Shown: positions 9,890-21,665 of the stretch, one piece after another
Layout: each line of letters starts with the position of its first letter
Numbering within the stretch: the first letter of the stretch is position 1
Assembly: GCA_019828545.1 (NCBI GenBank)
Contig: JACVRA010000095.1
Span: 499,305 to 563,304 of the forward strand
Source: Paracamarosporium sp. OC-R06-R3
Taxonomy: Eukaryota; Ascomycota; Dothideomycetes; Pleosporales; Didymosphaeriaceae
Direction of reading: 5' to 3'
Length of the DNA stretch: 64,000 bases
The notes under the pieces: model-generated
Seen by the model: the letters and a program-made list of their open reading frames with translations, nothing else
Databases searched by the model: none
What the model was told of the DNA's origin: nothing
Position numbers and translations under genes: made by a program

Positions 9890-11522
9890 AATTAAAGATA
9901 TGCGAGTGAAAGACTGCGTTGTGTACGGACCGCAGTTGAATCAAGACGAGATTTGAGGTCTGTACGCAATCCTTTCTCGATCTAACCAAAGCATGCAGTT
10001 CAGAAACAGTATGCCAGCGAGGGTGAATCTTTACCTAGTTAAGCTACTCTTCGATTATATAACGGGTGAAATTGGCACATGTATAGGCTCGGCAAGAAGC
10101 TTAAGTAAACAACAATATAGTCATTAGAGTACAGAGCTAGAATTATACACTGGAAGCTCGAATTTGGTGCTAGAATCACGCATCAAGGTAACAAACAAGG
10201 ATGGCGTTGTCTGGGTCAATTGGAGTAATGTGCAACTTGGATTTGCTTACCATGGTTCTGGATGATTTGACGGATACAGACAGAGAGGAAAGAACCAAGG
10301 GTCGTTGCTCTTACGTTATACATACTTTGATCTCCAGCCGTGTGTCATCTAAGACAAGATCGTTTCAAGCAGAAGGCGGGTATTCAGGCATACTTCTCGT
10401 CCACCCATATAACCAGTCCTCCGTCTACCTAGCCCACCAAGACCATATGCGCCATCTCCCATCGAGAACCACACCAGACCCAAACCCACTCAACGAGGTC
10501 CTCACAAGACATCAATAGCCCGCAAGTGCGTACTCGAGCCTTCCGCCACCAATTATAGCCTGACGTTGTGCGACACATTGTCCACCTCTGGACACGCGCC
10601 CAAACAGCTGACGTGCAGACGCCATCTGCGAGCTCCGCTTTGTCTCGACGGTAATTTCCGTTCCACGCGTGTGTATTCCTGGGGTGTTGAAGCGTGATGA
10701 TGTTCGTGCTGCACCACGATGCGATACTGTCAAGGGAGATGTGCTTGTTTCAGAAGAAGCAGTGTTCCTTTGCACGATGTGTATGCGTATCACGATGTCG
10801 TTGATAATGGGTGGGATTGGTCTGCGAGATGTTGCACGGCAAGATGGTCGTGTAGCTGGACGGGGAGCCAGGGGGTTGTCCGCTAGGCAATGCATCTCGT
10901 CCGACACGTGCAGGAGGTAGTGACAGGGTTGCACGCACAGTAAGAGCAAGCGTGAGACTCGAGGGAGCACAAGCTAATCAGGTGAAGAGGTGCATCGAGA
11001 TACACCGAGTGCGATATCGGATACGCTAGAAGTCTACAGGCCTGCTCGGAGCAGAAGCAGCAGGGCTATGCCGCGGCTGAAGAGCACAATGCGGCAAGTA
11101 CAGAGGGCAGAAGCATGGAAATAAAGAAGATAAAGAAGATTGAGGAGATGGCTAGGTATTACAGAAGAAGCGGGAGGCTCGCCATGCCAGGAAGCAGGAA
11201 ATCAAGGATACCTACGTACAACGTATTAAAGGACTCTAGGAAAACAAGCGGAGTTGTGGGAAGGACAGGGGAGCAACGAGAGGAGACTAAGGAAGTACAA
11301 TCCCAAGAGAAGCTCGTCCTAACACCCAAAGCCGCGGGGCCGCCCAACTTTTGCCCTTCCCTTCCGCTGAGATATGTGTGTGTGCCGTGAGGCCGTACTT
11401 TTGTACAGGGGGTATCGATGGTGTCCGCGAGGACGAGGTCTGATATGTGTCGTGAGTCGTGAAAGCAAAGGAACGTGATTGTTTGTGGGTTTTCGAGGGC
11501 GGTTGCGCATGGGACGGAGGGG
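9890..11522. other. Gene-free stretch, 1.6 kb
   Basis: Open frames of 105 aa (10201-10518, +) and 152 aa (10512-10970, -) are present. Their translations look like chance frames: no motifs, and abundant Arg/Ser/His expected from GC-rich noncoding DNA. The last 400 bases should include the 3' UTR of the CNL1-like gene. Confidence 0.4.
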
Positions 11523-12003
11523 CTATATGCGGCGCTCGAGATGCTGGACGCGGGCCTTGAAGCCCTTTACTATCTCGCCGATGCGGCGCACCTTGTCGAA
11601 CTCGACCTGCAGCTCGTCGATTTCGCGCAGGAGGGCGCGGAAGCGCGCAATCTCGGCGTCGGCATTTTGGATGGCGTTGGCCGCGCGGTCGGACTGAAAC
11701 TGCGTCACCGTCTGGGTCTGCTGGGTGAGCTGGAGGCAAGGTTAGCATGGATGCATATCATGTGTTGTGTGGACATACGTAGTGCCAGCGCTGCTGGATC
11801 GAGTACATGAGGCGGTCAAAGTGGGCGCTGAGCGCCTGCAGGCTTGTGGGATCCAGGAGGAGACGGCCTTGGCTCGAGGCATGCGACGCGGCGCGCGAGG
11901 AGGAGCTGCCCTGCTGCGAGAGGGCGATCTGCTGGTGGTGGCGGAGGAGCTGGACTTCGCTCTGCGAGAGGCCCAGAGTGTTGTCGGGGATGGAAGAGGA
12001 CAT
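11523..12003 (-). CDS. Probable BLOC-1 complex subunit (CNL1-like)
   Basis: Two exons, 12003-11779 and 11729-11523, joined across TAC|gtatgt...cctccag|CTC with phase kept, give 143 aa. The ATG at 12003 is the first real start; the codon before it is GTG. The N-terminus has LGLSQSEVQLLRHHQ, then a Ser/Gln-rich linker and SSQGRLLLDPTSLQALSAHF. Exon 2 is almost entirely predicted coiled coil (NAIQNADAEIARFRALL, then DELQVEFDKVRRI). Length, the 'LSxxEhxLLRxHQ' start, the 'QGRLLLDP' motif and the coiled coil resemble fungal CNL1, a small subunit of the endosomal BLOC-1 complex that works in sorting and Rab GAP recruitment. The assignment rests on remembered resemblance, and another small coiled-coil trafficking or kinetochore subunit is possible. 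That the gene is real is well supported by the clean intron. Confidence 0.65.
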
Positions 12004-12953
12004 CACACTCTCTTAACACCATGGTCGGACACAGAGCACACCATGCATGCCACCGGGTGCCGGACGAGAAGCAGCAATGCGACGACGGGCCACGGATTGG
12101 GAGGAGTGCACGCCTATATGTCGCACATAGGGCCGGCCAAGGCCAGATTATGGAGCGCGAACAAGCAACAGACGCCTCGCCGTGCCCTTCGCCGGCCACC
12201 CTGGCGTCGTGGCTGCAGCCCTGCCGCTTCAATCGGCCGCCCGCATGCACCTTTTCGTCGTCCTTGGAGCACCGCAGAGACCCGCGCGGACCTGTATACA
12301 CGGGCGCGACAACGCTCCGTCACGGCACCCTCGCGCCCGGCGTGGGCTGTTTCAGGCGCGGACACGCCGCTCCGGCTGCCCACCTCCAGCGTCTCCCAGC
12401 GCCTCCCAGCGCCTCCCACCGGCCGGCCTACCCCTCCAGCTCGCACAATGCCGCAGAGGGGGCGCAAGAGGGGCTGCTGCCGAATGGAGAAGGTGTCCGT
12501 CGCCCATGTAGCCGCTGACTGAGCCGCCGTGAATGTAAAGCGAGTGCCGAGGTGCCTTTTCGCTGCTTGGCTGATTGCAACACCAACATACAACACACTT
12601 GCCGGAGAAACTCAGACCAAGCATGAGACGTTGTATTGGTGTGATGATTGAGATGAACACAGGCACGCACACATGTATGTAAATGGTAGAGGTAGGTGGG
12701 TGTATTATATATCTCTGCGGTTCATCCAAACCGCGTCTCTCGACGTTAGAAGCGGCGACTCTTGTCGCTGCGCACATGTGTGGATATCTGCCTTTCACTC
12801 CACAAAACAAGTCCCTTCGTCTCGCATCGTAAATATTATAAAAAAGAAAAAAAGAAAAGGGGGTATAAACGTCCAATCACATGCCTCCCGCTATGCACAG
12901 TTTCCAAAGATTGTAAAGAAAGTTGAACCGTTGTGTCCGCCTAGAGCGCCGCG
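12004..12953. other. GC-rich intergenic region
   Basis: Upstream of the CNL1-like gene and downstream of the ferric reductase. Several long overlapping open frames on both strands (for example 11767-12522) reflect high GC content and have no protein-like features. Short direct repeats of CTCCCAGCGC lie at about 12393-12418. An A-rich tract at 12841-12860 is probably near the ferric reductase 3' end. Confidence 0.45.
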
Positions 12954-15443
12954 TTATAGCGCATAGTTCTCGGCATGAAGGAAGATCTCGTCTCGCGAGT
13001 TGCCGCTCCAGACGCTCCTTTGCATCTCCGCTACCGTCTCGCTGACAGTCGTCCGCATCCCTGCTGGGCCACAAACAAACACGCACGTTCTTCGTCCAAA
13101 TCCGCGTCCCATTTCTCGGAGCAGGAATTTCAGATCTGGACGCCCGTACTCGGTCGACCACCCATCCTTCTTCTTGACCGCGGCCGGCAGGAACGCGAAC
13201 CGCATTAGGTTCTTCTGGAATTCTGTAGGAGTGGACGGAAAGCCGAAATCAAAGCCTTGTACGGGCTGCGTGGCGGTAGGGGACGCGATGTTGTGTTGGT
13301 AGACGCTGGCATCAGGATTGGCGGAGAGCGCCGTACTAATGTCTAGAGAGAGGTTGCGGTCCTGACGACGGGAGGCGAGAGACTGCGTTACGGGAGTGAT
13401 GACGTCGGGATTGGATGCATCGTAAGAGGGTACGTTGAGATGGGGTCTCTTCATGGAGACCATACGTGCTTGAGGGAGCGCAGCAATACTATCCTCGTTT
13501 TCTGCGCGTAGCTCTTTCTCTTTCTCGGGATCGCCTTGCGCTTCGTCACGAATGAGTGCCGAGTGCCGTTTCGAGGAGATCCCCGAGACACGATGGTCAG
13601 CGATGTTTTGGAAGGCATCGTTGACCTTGTCGTGGAAGTAAAGTGATACAGGGCGTGTGGGTGTCTTTGCGCTGACGAGGGTGCCACCCGGATTGCGCTT
13701 CGCGGTGGTGATGTAGAATTGGCATTCCACTGCTTCTGGGGGCGCAAATTCGCGACATATTCTTAATTCTTCCTTGAACCACTCCATTGTCTCAGGGCGC
13801 TTAAGTGCCCATATAACATGTACTTTGCGCGTGACGGCTTTTCCGTCGCGCATCTTTTTGATGAGTGAAAGTAATTGTGAGACAATAGCCGTGATTCCGC
13901 TACCACCTGCAATCAATACGACGTCATCGAAAGCTTCGATGCGTCGCTGCATACCGCCATAGGGGCCGTCGATGAAGGCGCGGTAAGTCTGCCATGGGCC
14001 ATGCTCAAGGGCACTGCGGAGCACCTTGTTGGTGAAGCCGCCAAAGGGACGGAAGACCAGGACCATGTCTCGGTAGCCCTCGCCGTATTCAGATGGAAAG
14101 TCATCATCACACAATGATGCAATGGTGAACGGATGGTTCTCAAAAACCGAAATTCCAGGCATCCGGAGGTAGACGTATTGACCAGGTCTCCATTTCATCT
14201 GAGTCGGTATTGTGATCTTGATCGCGTTTTCTGGCATTAGGGTAATGGCCGCTTCATCTCCAATCAACCATGACATCTTGAAAGGATTGGCCCAATTGAG
14301 ATAAAACAGGCGCATGAAGTACGAGAGTAGCCAGATGCCAAGGGTTGCGAAGAGGTAGTTCCAGGAGGTAAGGTAATTGTGGCAATGCCAGAAAACCATG
14401 CCGAGGAAGACGATCGAAACAGGCACGTGGAGAGAGACAAATAGTTCATACATCCAATGTCGTAGTGGCTCAAGTGAGTGAACGCAGAGGAAGCAGAGCG
14501 GGACAAGCGCTGCAATGCCAGTGCCGTAGGGGTAAAATCCTTCCTGCTTGAAAAAGGGTTCAAAAACGTGTTGAGCGCCGTTCTCCCATATTGGCGTGAT
14601 GTAGAATGGAACAGTATGAATGATACTAAGGATCAAACACAAGTATGCAGCCCATCGGTGTAGCACGTTTAGTCGCTCGTGACCGATTCCAGTGATCAAA
14701 GTTATGATGTTCGCCTTCATCGATAGTCCAACAATCCACGGCATTAGGGCTACCGCCATCATTCCGGATCGAATAGCCATCGGAGGCGACCCATACGTAA
14801 TACTATCCCAAAAAAGTGGCTGTGGGATAAACGTATAGCATATGCCCAAGGCAAGTGCAAGAAGCACGATGACGCAAACAGCAAACGACGGGAATACCAG
14901 CGGCCTCCATCCTTTCCGGATCTGGATCTCTCGAAGAGGTCGATAGAAGACAAAGCGAAAGAAAGCCACACTCTTGTTGACGAATCCGACCGATGAAAAA
15001 CTCGACTGCGACTTCGGAGGCGAAGGAAGCGGACCCTCGCGTGGGAAAAACTTCACGGTTGACTTGTCAGTATACAAAACTGACATCTCGTAGTCGGAGT
15101 CGGGGGAGGCAATCTTCGCATTTTTCAGTACCTCTTCTTGATGGAGAGCCGTCCGAATCTTATCCGTGAATAGGTGGTAGTACCGCAGGAATCCAGCGAT
15201 GACGAGGAGCGGTATGCAAAAGTAGACGTAGGCCAATGCATATTTATCGCTCTTGTTCCAGGGATCTCGGGTATTGGCCTCTATCAGGCCCGGTGGGCTC
15301 GTCGAATTGACTGGGATATTGATTCGACGTGCAAGACTCGAGAGTGAACCAGCCATTTCGCGCTCGGCTAGTGATATTGCGGCCTCAAAGTGTTCCAACG
15401 CTACGCCCGCCCCTTGCACCAACGCCTCCGGAAGTGCTGGCAT
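12954..15443 (-). CDS. Ferric/metallo-reductase transmembrane component (FRE family)
   Basis: Intronless, 829 aa from the ATG at 15443 (MPALPEALVQGAG); the open frame extends three codons upstream to a GTG only. An N-terminal anchor helix (about 70-88) is followed by the ferric reductase-like membrane domain (about 190-400). Haem-ligand histidines are expected in HERLNVLHRWAAYL (about 258) and in the later LRHWMYELFVSLH helix (about 325-340). HPFTIAS near residue 437 is the FAD-binding motif, GGSGIT near 511 the NADPH-binding glycine loop, and VCGPAGM near 790 the C-terminal nucleotide site. The enzyme would pass electrons from cytosolic NADPH through FAD and two haems to ferric or cupric ions outside the membrane. 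A disordered insert of about 100 residues (about 600-700) splits the NAD domain, as in some fungal members. No siderophore or iron-permease gene is adjacent, so a role in iron uptake is inferred from family only. NADPH-oxidase activity is less likely given the domain layout. Confidence 0.9.
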   Translation of the reverse strand: MPALPEALVQGAGVALEHFEAAISLAEREMAGSLSSLARRINIPVNSTSPPGLIEANTRDPWNKSDKYALAYVYFCIPLLVIAGFLRYYHLFTDKIRTALHQEEVLKNAKIASPDSDYEMSVLYTDKSTVKFFPREGPLPSPPKSQSSFSSVGFVNKSVAFFRFVFYRPLREIQIRKGWRPLVFPSFAVCVIVLLALALGICYTFIPQPLFWDSITYGSPPMAIRSGMMAVALMPWIVGLSMKANIITLITGIGHERLNVLHRWAAYLCLILSIIHTVPFYITPIWENGAQHVFEPFFKQEGFYPYGTGIAALVPLCFLCVHSLEPLRHWMYELFVSLHVPVSIVFLGMVFWHCHNYLTSWNYLFATLGIWLLSYFMRLFYLNWANPFKMSWLIGDEAAITLMPENAIKITIPTQMKWRPGQYVYLRMPGISVFENHPFTIASLCDDDFPSEYGEGYRDMVLVFRPFGGFTNKVLRSALEHGPWQTYRAFIDGPYGGMQRRIEAFDDVVLIAGGSGITAIVSQLLSLIKKMRDGKAVTRKVHVIWALKRPETMEWFKEELRICREFAPPEAVECQFYITTAKRNPGGTLVSAKTPTRPVSLYFHDKVNDAFQNIADHRVSGISSKRHSALIRDEAQGDPEKEKELRAENEDSIAALPQARMVSMKRPHLNVPSYDASNPDVITPVTQSLASRRQDRNLSLDISTALSANPDASVYQHNIASPTATQPVQGFDFGFPSTPTEFQKNLMRFAFLPAAVKKKDGWSTEYGRPDLKFLLREMGRGFGRRTCVFVCGPAGMRTTVSETVAEMQRSVWSGNSRDEIFLHAENYAL

Positions 15444-18400
15444 GTCGAACACCTGGGAATATGACGACTTGGAACGGAAAGTTTAGCTGATGGAACACCT
15501 CTGCCAGCAGAAGCGTACTCCAAAGCGAAGGGTTGGCCCAGGCCAAAACGCTGAAATTGGCGGACAATGCGTTAAGAAACGGACCGTATCCTTTCCTACA
15601 TAGAATACGAGTGCGACTTTTCGTGGACCGTGGCAATGCGGTGTGATTCGCTCTGAAGTTTGGTGTGCGTTTTGCGTCCCGGTAAAGTACCTGTGCAACC
15701 TTGTTCCAAACACAGTGGCGGAGACCCAGCTCTTTCGTTTCAGCAGCAACTTGCGCAACGGATGCTTGAGATACGTAGATTGGGAAAGAGAGGACAAGCG
15801 CAGTACAAAAGGACCGCGCTCGGGCGTCGATGGATTAGATAGCGGGCGGGAGCTGTGCCGCTAGCGATCCTTATGTCCCTTGCGGGAGTGGAGAGCTTGT
15901 AGACAGGGGTTAGAGTGCCTGCGACCAACGGCATTTTTGAATCTACCGCTCACGCCGCACAAGTCCCTACGCTATTGGGCCAAGATGTGATAAAGATCGC
16001 GGAGCTAGGGTGCCGAGCAGACAGATTGACGAAATGGGACGGGCAATATCACGCTCCCTGCTCGCATTGGGGCCCTGCCCGCGATGGGGAATCAGCACCT
16101 TGAGCACGCTGCAGGTCCAGGCTGTGAGTGGCGAGCGGAACGCAAAGCCAATGGCTGTGAGGCGACATGACCTGCTGAAGACGGACTACGCTAAGCGGGG
16201 GGAGGCGTTGATGCAGCGGATGGATTCGACAGCTGCCGAGTGTTGGTGAGATTGACGTCGTTCTCATTCATGCGAAGTCGCACGGCAGGCCTCGAACCCA
16301 CCCGGGTGAATACAGACCCCATGTCAGACATGAGATGAGTTGTTGTCTGGGGCGACAGTGCAAGTCTGCTTCGTCCGAACGAGGAGTGGCTCCCACTCGG
16401 GCAGCTGAATCAGGGACAGAGCTCGTATAGGGCCTCGGCAGTAGGACGCCAGTGTGGAGTCGCCATTCTCCCGTATGCGCGTTCGCATGACTGCGCGCAC
16501 CCGGCGAATGGCGACGGGGTCGAGGTGATGGTGCAGGTTGTGCACGCGAAGCGGGGACTCGAAGGTGTTGAGGGCAGGTCGGTTGGCTGGTGATTGCCAG
16601 GTAAGCGCCCAGCTATCCGAACCCAGTCTAGCCGGCACTCAAGCTTTGGCGGTGTCGTCGTGCTCCGGGATCCGCGCCAACCTTCGCTTCACCTGCGTTC
16701 TCTGTCGGTAAGTGTGATCATGACTTGGTTGCAGACCGATGAACAGGCCCTCGTTCGAAGCTTCCAATCGAAGAGGGTCGTGTGGCGTCGAGCCTCCTTG
16801 TCGAATCTGATCAATGAACAAGCTTGGAACACTGCAATGGCACTTGAACACCTCCGTGCCATCGCAGCAACACGAAGCTGCTTTCCATACCGAAGGTCTG
16901 GAAGAGGATGCTCCACCGACCCACGTTATCACCACGTTTTCGTAGCACACCGTACCGGCTACCAATCTTCCTCCAATCTGGTCCGACACGCGGCCCTCGA
17001 ACTGGCCCACTGCACCATCGTTGCAATCTCAAATCATTACCACTGCACCGCAATAGCGCCGTCACACCCGGCGGTCTCCCATACGGCCTCTCATCATGCC
17101 CTCCTGGCAACCGTGCAGGAACATGTAAACATTATCCCACTTAAAACCCACCGTTTAGGCGCCCAGCGACCCATACTCACCTGCATGGCGAACACCACAT
17201 ACATTGCCGCCAGCCCTACGCGCGCAACCACCCACACTTCTACCCCACCCCGGATCATCATCCAGGCACAGTTCCCTCATACGCGCTCTGTGGCTGCAAC
17301 TTTATCTGAACGTGTGTTTGTTAGATGCACTCCTGCAGCCGAACTTCGTTCCTGCCCCTGATCGATGACAGAGACCGAGCGCTTACATGATACTAGTGAA
17401 GGCGCGTACCTTGCAGCTAAGGGGTGTTCTCTTAACGAAGTCAGAAGAATGTTCCGTGAGGCGCAGGGGCAAGTCTACAAGCTCCCAACTCGGTTATCGC
17501 AGACGCTTTCGTTCCACTTTGGGTACCTCGTTAACACATCATCATGCAGCCCCGCGGTCTTCCCAAATCATGCTCCAGATGTCTTGCACTGAAAATCAAC
17601 CCCCAACTCTGGCATGGATCTGCGCCTTGTTTGTCGCACAGTGATGTAAGTCCGTCTGGCAAAAACTGCGCCGCAGGATAATGTCGGCTCGGACCCCACA
17701 TTCATCATGAGCTGCCTGACACGGCCCCGATATCAAACTATCTGTTTCAGGCCCGGGTCCTTTGCTGCCACGGCATGAATGTGAACATATCCACAATATC
17801 GTTTCGAGATATGAGTCCAGTCATCTTTAGGGGCGACAACAGACTGCGCTGCGGGATCACATTATGAGGTTCGCTTACCTGCAGCAAAGTATAGCGGTGC
17901 TTGGCAGCATTTCTAGGGGCTTTGTTGGTGTGACTGTTTGTGCACTTACTGTTCAGACTTAAGGACGCAGCAATGCGTAGGGGGAGATACCGTATCAAAG
18001 ATCGATTGATTTGTGAGAGTGCTCAAGCACGATAGTGTTCGATATTCCCCCCGAGGCGTCTATAGCACTGCATTATCGATGCACGTGGTGTGCACACTCG
18101 AATAACTATCACAGGGTGTAAGGCCTACGCGTAGTTTCAAAGCTTTGATCCAAGACTACAACTTTCACAGCCGTATTACTCTCCCTTTACGAAAAGCACC
18201 CGGATCTTGGTTCAGAGCGTCATGCAAATATCCCAACGTCAACCCACTATTCTGGGTCAAACAACAGCGCATAGTCGTCAGTATTTTCCTCGGCCACTGA
18301 CCATATCTCGTCCATTCCACCTCCTCATCATCTCCACAGCGTTGACCACTTTCCCACACTACTCCACGATCGCTTTCATGGGCGTCATTCGCATTGCAGA

Positions 18401-18639
18401 GTCTAGCGCCCACAACGCCAAGGCTATAAAGCGAACACAGCAGAAGTGCGCCAAGACAACGCTACCTAAAGTATTCGAGGGTGAGAATAGGGCGAGAACT
18501 TGGTCTTACGGCCAGGTGGTCAGGATAAGGAGACTGGTCATTAGAGCGTTGAAGCTGCGACGTGGATCTGGTTTTTGGTGCACCGGTGGATTGGTAATCG
18601 TCTCCCAAAACGTGATGTCTTCGAATTAGAGGGTTAGCT
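15444..18639. other. Gene-free stretch, 3.2 kb
   Basis: The part next to 15.4 kb is the ferric reductase promoter. Beyond it both strands show open frames, the longest 255 aa at 16594-17361 (+) and 123 aa at 16639-17010 (-). None has motifs, and they overlap each other on opposite strands. I see no transposon ends or RNA gene. Confidence 0.4.
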
Positions 18640-18672
18640 CAGCTGGGAACAAAGGGTTCCTCATAGTAGCTA

Positions 18673-19302
18673 TCATTGAGCTGCCTGGTGTGGGATTCTT
18701 CCTGTTCGTAGCCAAGGACGCTGCATGTACATTTGGCGCAGGTAGGTTTGGTGCTGTTCTTGGCCGAAAGTCGGAAAGTTCTCCATCCTCCGCTCAAGCC
18801 ATGTCTCACGCATCTTTGAGTCGACTGTGAAAGCACCTTCGATTTGGTTGGTGAGGATCAACTGGGAGAGCACGGCGCAGCCCCGCAGAGAGAGTATGTG
18901 ATCAAGAAGCCCGTCTGGTAAATATGAAGATTAGAAAGCAAGAAGGTAAGAAGTAGCAAGCATAACGTGGGCCTCTTGCGGCGAAGGAGGCCACCTTGTG
19001 AACGCTTCTTCAAGCCCTTCTATGGCCTTCTGGCGATGCACCAAGGCTGCGTATCTTTCCGGGTCATCGGTTAACATATCGAGGTGCGAGCCGGTTATAG
19101 CGAGTATTCCATGCATAAGATACTTATACTACGACTGTGAGCTTCAGGTCGTTCTTCAAATGAATGGACGTGGTACCTGATGACTAAATACGGGTATGTC
19201 TTTAATCCACACGGTCTCATACACGTGCGGTATACACGGGTGAGCGGCTGCTATAAAGTAATGGAAGAGCCATATGTCATTCGCACTATACGCAGAGTGC
19301 AT
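18673..19302 (-). pseudogene. Relic of a Upc2-like fungal transcription factor (regulatory domain)
   Basis: From 19302 on the minus strand the frame reads YSANDIWLFHYFIAAAHPCI, then a 54-base intron (19176-19123), then YLMHGILAITGSHLDM, continuing to PSPQEAHVMLATSYLLAF. This matches the middle homology region of Zn2Cys6 factors of the Upc2/sterol-regulator type. There the codon for the usual Q in 'AFQSSY' is TAA (18933-18931). Beyond it the same frame goes on as SSYLPDGLLDHILSLRGCAV to a TGA at 18673. The splice sites are intact and phase 0. No Zn2Cys6 DNA-binding domain (C-x2-C-x6-C pattern) lies within 900 bases upstream, and the usual C-terminal 150 residues are missing. So this is a truncated fragment with a nonsense codon. 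A coding-like stretch at 19749-19946 could be its former linker. Confidence 0.7.
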
Positions 19303-21665
19303 CGGCGAGCCAGAGACATGTATTAACCGTCGGGGTGTCCTTGATGGTTGGATACGACGTGGTCATGCTGGGCGTACTTGTAAGGGGTTGGGTATCTACA
19401 GGGACCTGCGGGCCTAATTAAGATCTGGTCAATTCTTTATGGTTTGAAATGCTCACATCCTCGCTTGATGTAGTTCGCGTAGGACGGCTGTGTCTCTTGA
19501 TACTACGATATATGAGCATATGTTTGTTTTACATTGCACATATAGAATCCTACCTTGACCTTCCTGTTTACAACTAATACATCCTAGTCGCGACTTGGTG
19601 TGCTCTCGTCTTTTACGAGCAGTTGATCCAGCACAAGTGGCACCACTCGGTAACGGACATACCCTGACAAGTGTGAAATTCTGCTCTCGAGTTAGGAAAC
19701 ATATAATCCCTACAGTTGTTTACTGTGTCCCTCGTTGGCATTGCACTAGCCACTTCCTCTAGCGCTCCTTTGTGCGTAGGTGTTGGTCATGCGGGATGAC
19801 ACTGATGCGTTCTGCCCGCTTGGTGCTTCAGTATCGAGGATTTCCTCTATTCCTGGTACCGATAACCAGCCTTCAAATATATCTTCCGTTAAAATATTAC
19901 TGTCCGCTCTCAGCTCGTGTCGCTCTTGCTCGAATTGATGTGTGATTCAATATGAAGGGTTCGTACGTAAGATGGACACGAGGAAACAAGGGAGTCTTGG
20001 CAACAACTATCATCAAAGATAAAATCTTAACAAGTAGCTATAGACACTGACCAGATACAACAAGGTTTTTTAAGGGAAAAGGAAACAGTTCTACAACCTG
20101 CTCGTGCAGATCTTGGCGGCGGATATGGGTTATTTCCTACCCTCGTGCCACGTTTAGGTATCACGTGACAGGACGCCTAGACTGTCGCACCCTAAGCTGC
20201 CAAGTGCACCATCACTGTCGGTTGATCTACAGCGATGTGGGGAGTATTATTAATGAGTATGATCATGAGCTTCCGCCTAGCTGCGTTTCAGAAGTTATGA
20301 CATTGTAGATTACGAACAAGACGTACCCCGTACATTGTGCCACCCACCCAAAACTATTATTCCGAGTGCTCCTATGCTGAAGAGAGCCTCCCCCTTCTGC
20401 AGGCAGTTGTCATGGTTGATGCTCTCCATCATGACAGCGTGCTTAAGCGGCCCAAACATGTGTTGCTCCAGGATAGACGGTATAGAGCGCGACGGTGCTC
20501 AACATTGACTCACTGACTGCACAACGTCAACAAAGCAGAGGCAGAGCAAAGTGAATAACAACAATAATAAGGTGTTTAGCTAAGATAGGTATATGATGCG
20601 AGACCGAAGATGATTGATTGGTTTTCTACAAGGTTAAAGGTCTATTGAGTCTATGCCCATGTCTTTGCAGGTTGGGATTGTCAACAGAGACTTAGCATAT
20701 GTGGCAATCTTTTGAAAGACGATAGTTGTGTTTCCTGTATGAGAGGTTGTGTGGCTTATTACTCGCCTTAATAGACCAAAGTTACCACAGCGTGCCATCA
20801 CATGTACCTCCGAGCCCATAGGGAATCGCAACGTGAACTTAATCTAAGCTGCCCAAATAAGCAGAGAAAAGCTGCTGTGAATTTGCATTAGGTACGGTGA
20901 CGTACTCTTTGGCGAAGCGTGTTTTCACCAGCAACTATTATTTACGCCGAGGGATTATGGACAGAGCATCCAGTTATGTACCACATTGTGAAAGACGCAG
21001 GTTTCGCATTCGCCACGACAGCTTGCAGTCGATGAAAAGGTCAGCAATGTGACGATGGGTGTTTCAAGGCCAGCAGAAGCGGTGTACAGCCTCATGAAAA
21101 TCAAGTTCGAATGTCGGAGCCCGATTTATGGGATGGTTCGTGCCGGCCACGTTCTCCACAATAAAAGCCGGACAGCAGGGAAGGACGTGGAAGAGCGGGT
21201 TGGCAAACGCGCATAATGAGGCCAGCGCCGCCTAGTCGTCATCCAAGATGCCTCCACTCGCTGGCCGTCATGGTTCCCGCTAGCGAAGCGGTGAGTGGTG
21301 TGAGGTGTCTGGGATGCGTGGTATATAGAGTAGGCAAAGATGTTTCTCGAATGGCTGCCGCTTGGCACGCGACACGCTAACTCAGCCGTTTCCCGCTGGC
21401 TCGGTTCGCCATGAGCCGCAGCAGCGTTGACGTCTGTCCCCTTCACTACAGCTACAGCTGCAGTTCACGCTGCTCCCGCTATTCTTCCACGTCGCGCCGC
21501 CGCCGCCTGGCCCACAAGCGCCCGTACTCGTCCGCCTCCGCCTCCGCCTCGAGTGCAGCGTTGCGCGGCCTGTATGCGCTGCCTGGTGCGTGCTCGACCC
21601 CCCCACCGCGCTCCGTCCCAGGCGCCGCCCCAGCGTAACTGACACCGTAGCAAGACGTCAACAAG
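19303..21665. other. Gene-poor stretch upstream of LAS17
   Basis: Apart from the coding-like remnant at 19749-19946 and a 65-codon minus-strand frame at 20634-20831, I see nothing recognisable. The final 250 bases (21411-21665) are GC-rich and form the LAS17 leader, possibly with a 5'-UTR intron. Confidence 0.4.
19749..19946 (-). other. Coding-like open stretch without start codon
   Basis: Between a TGA at 19949-19947 and a TAG at 19748-19746 the minus strand reads QFEQERHELRADSNIL, then EDIFEGWLSVPGIEEILD. The residue composition is acidic and amphipathic, typical of real protein rather than chance GC-rich frames. It has no start and no clear splice sites. It may be an exon relic, perhaps the linker of the nearby transcription-factor fragment on the same strand. 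No family is recognised. Confidence 0.25.

Noticed and set aside
11767..12522. 251-codon + strand open frame over the CNL1-like gene
   Set aside because: Antisense shadow and GC-rich flank; the minus-strand two-exon reading is far more protein-like.
16285..16345. Minus-strand B-box-like GGTTCGAGGCC
   Set aside because: No A-box at the right distance and T-stem does not pair; not a tRNA.
16594..17361. 255-codon + strand open frame
   Set aside because: No motif, composition rich in His/Thr/Ser/Arg, overlapped by equally long minus-strand frames, no splice logic; most likely chance.
18632..18720. tRNA-like sequence with a perfect A-box (TAGCTCAGCTGG)
   Set aside because: The B-box candidate about 75 bases on has a mismatch and no acceptor stem or cloverleaf can be formed.
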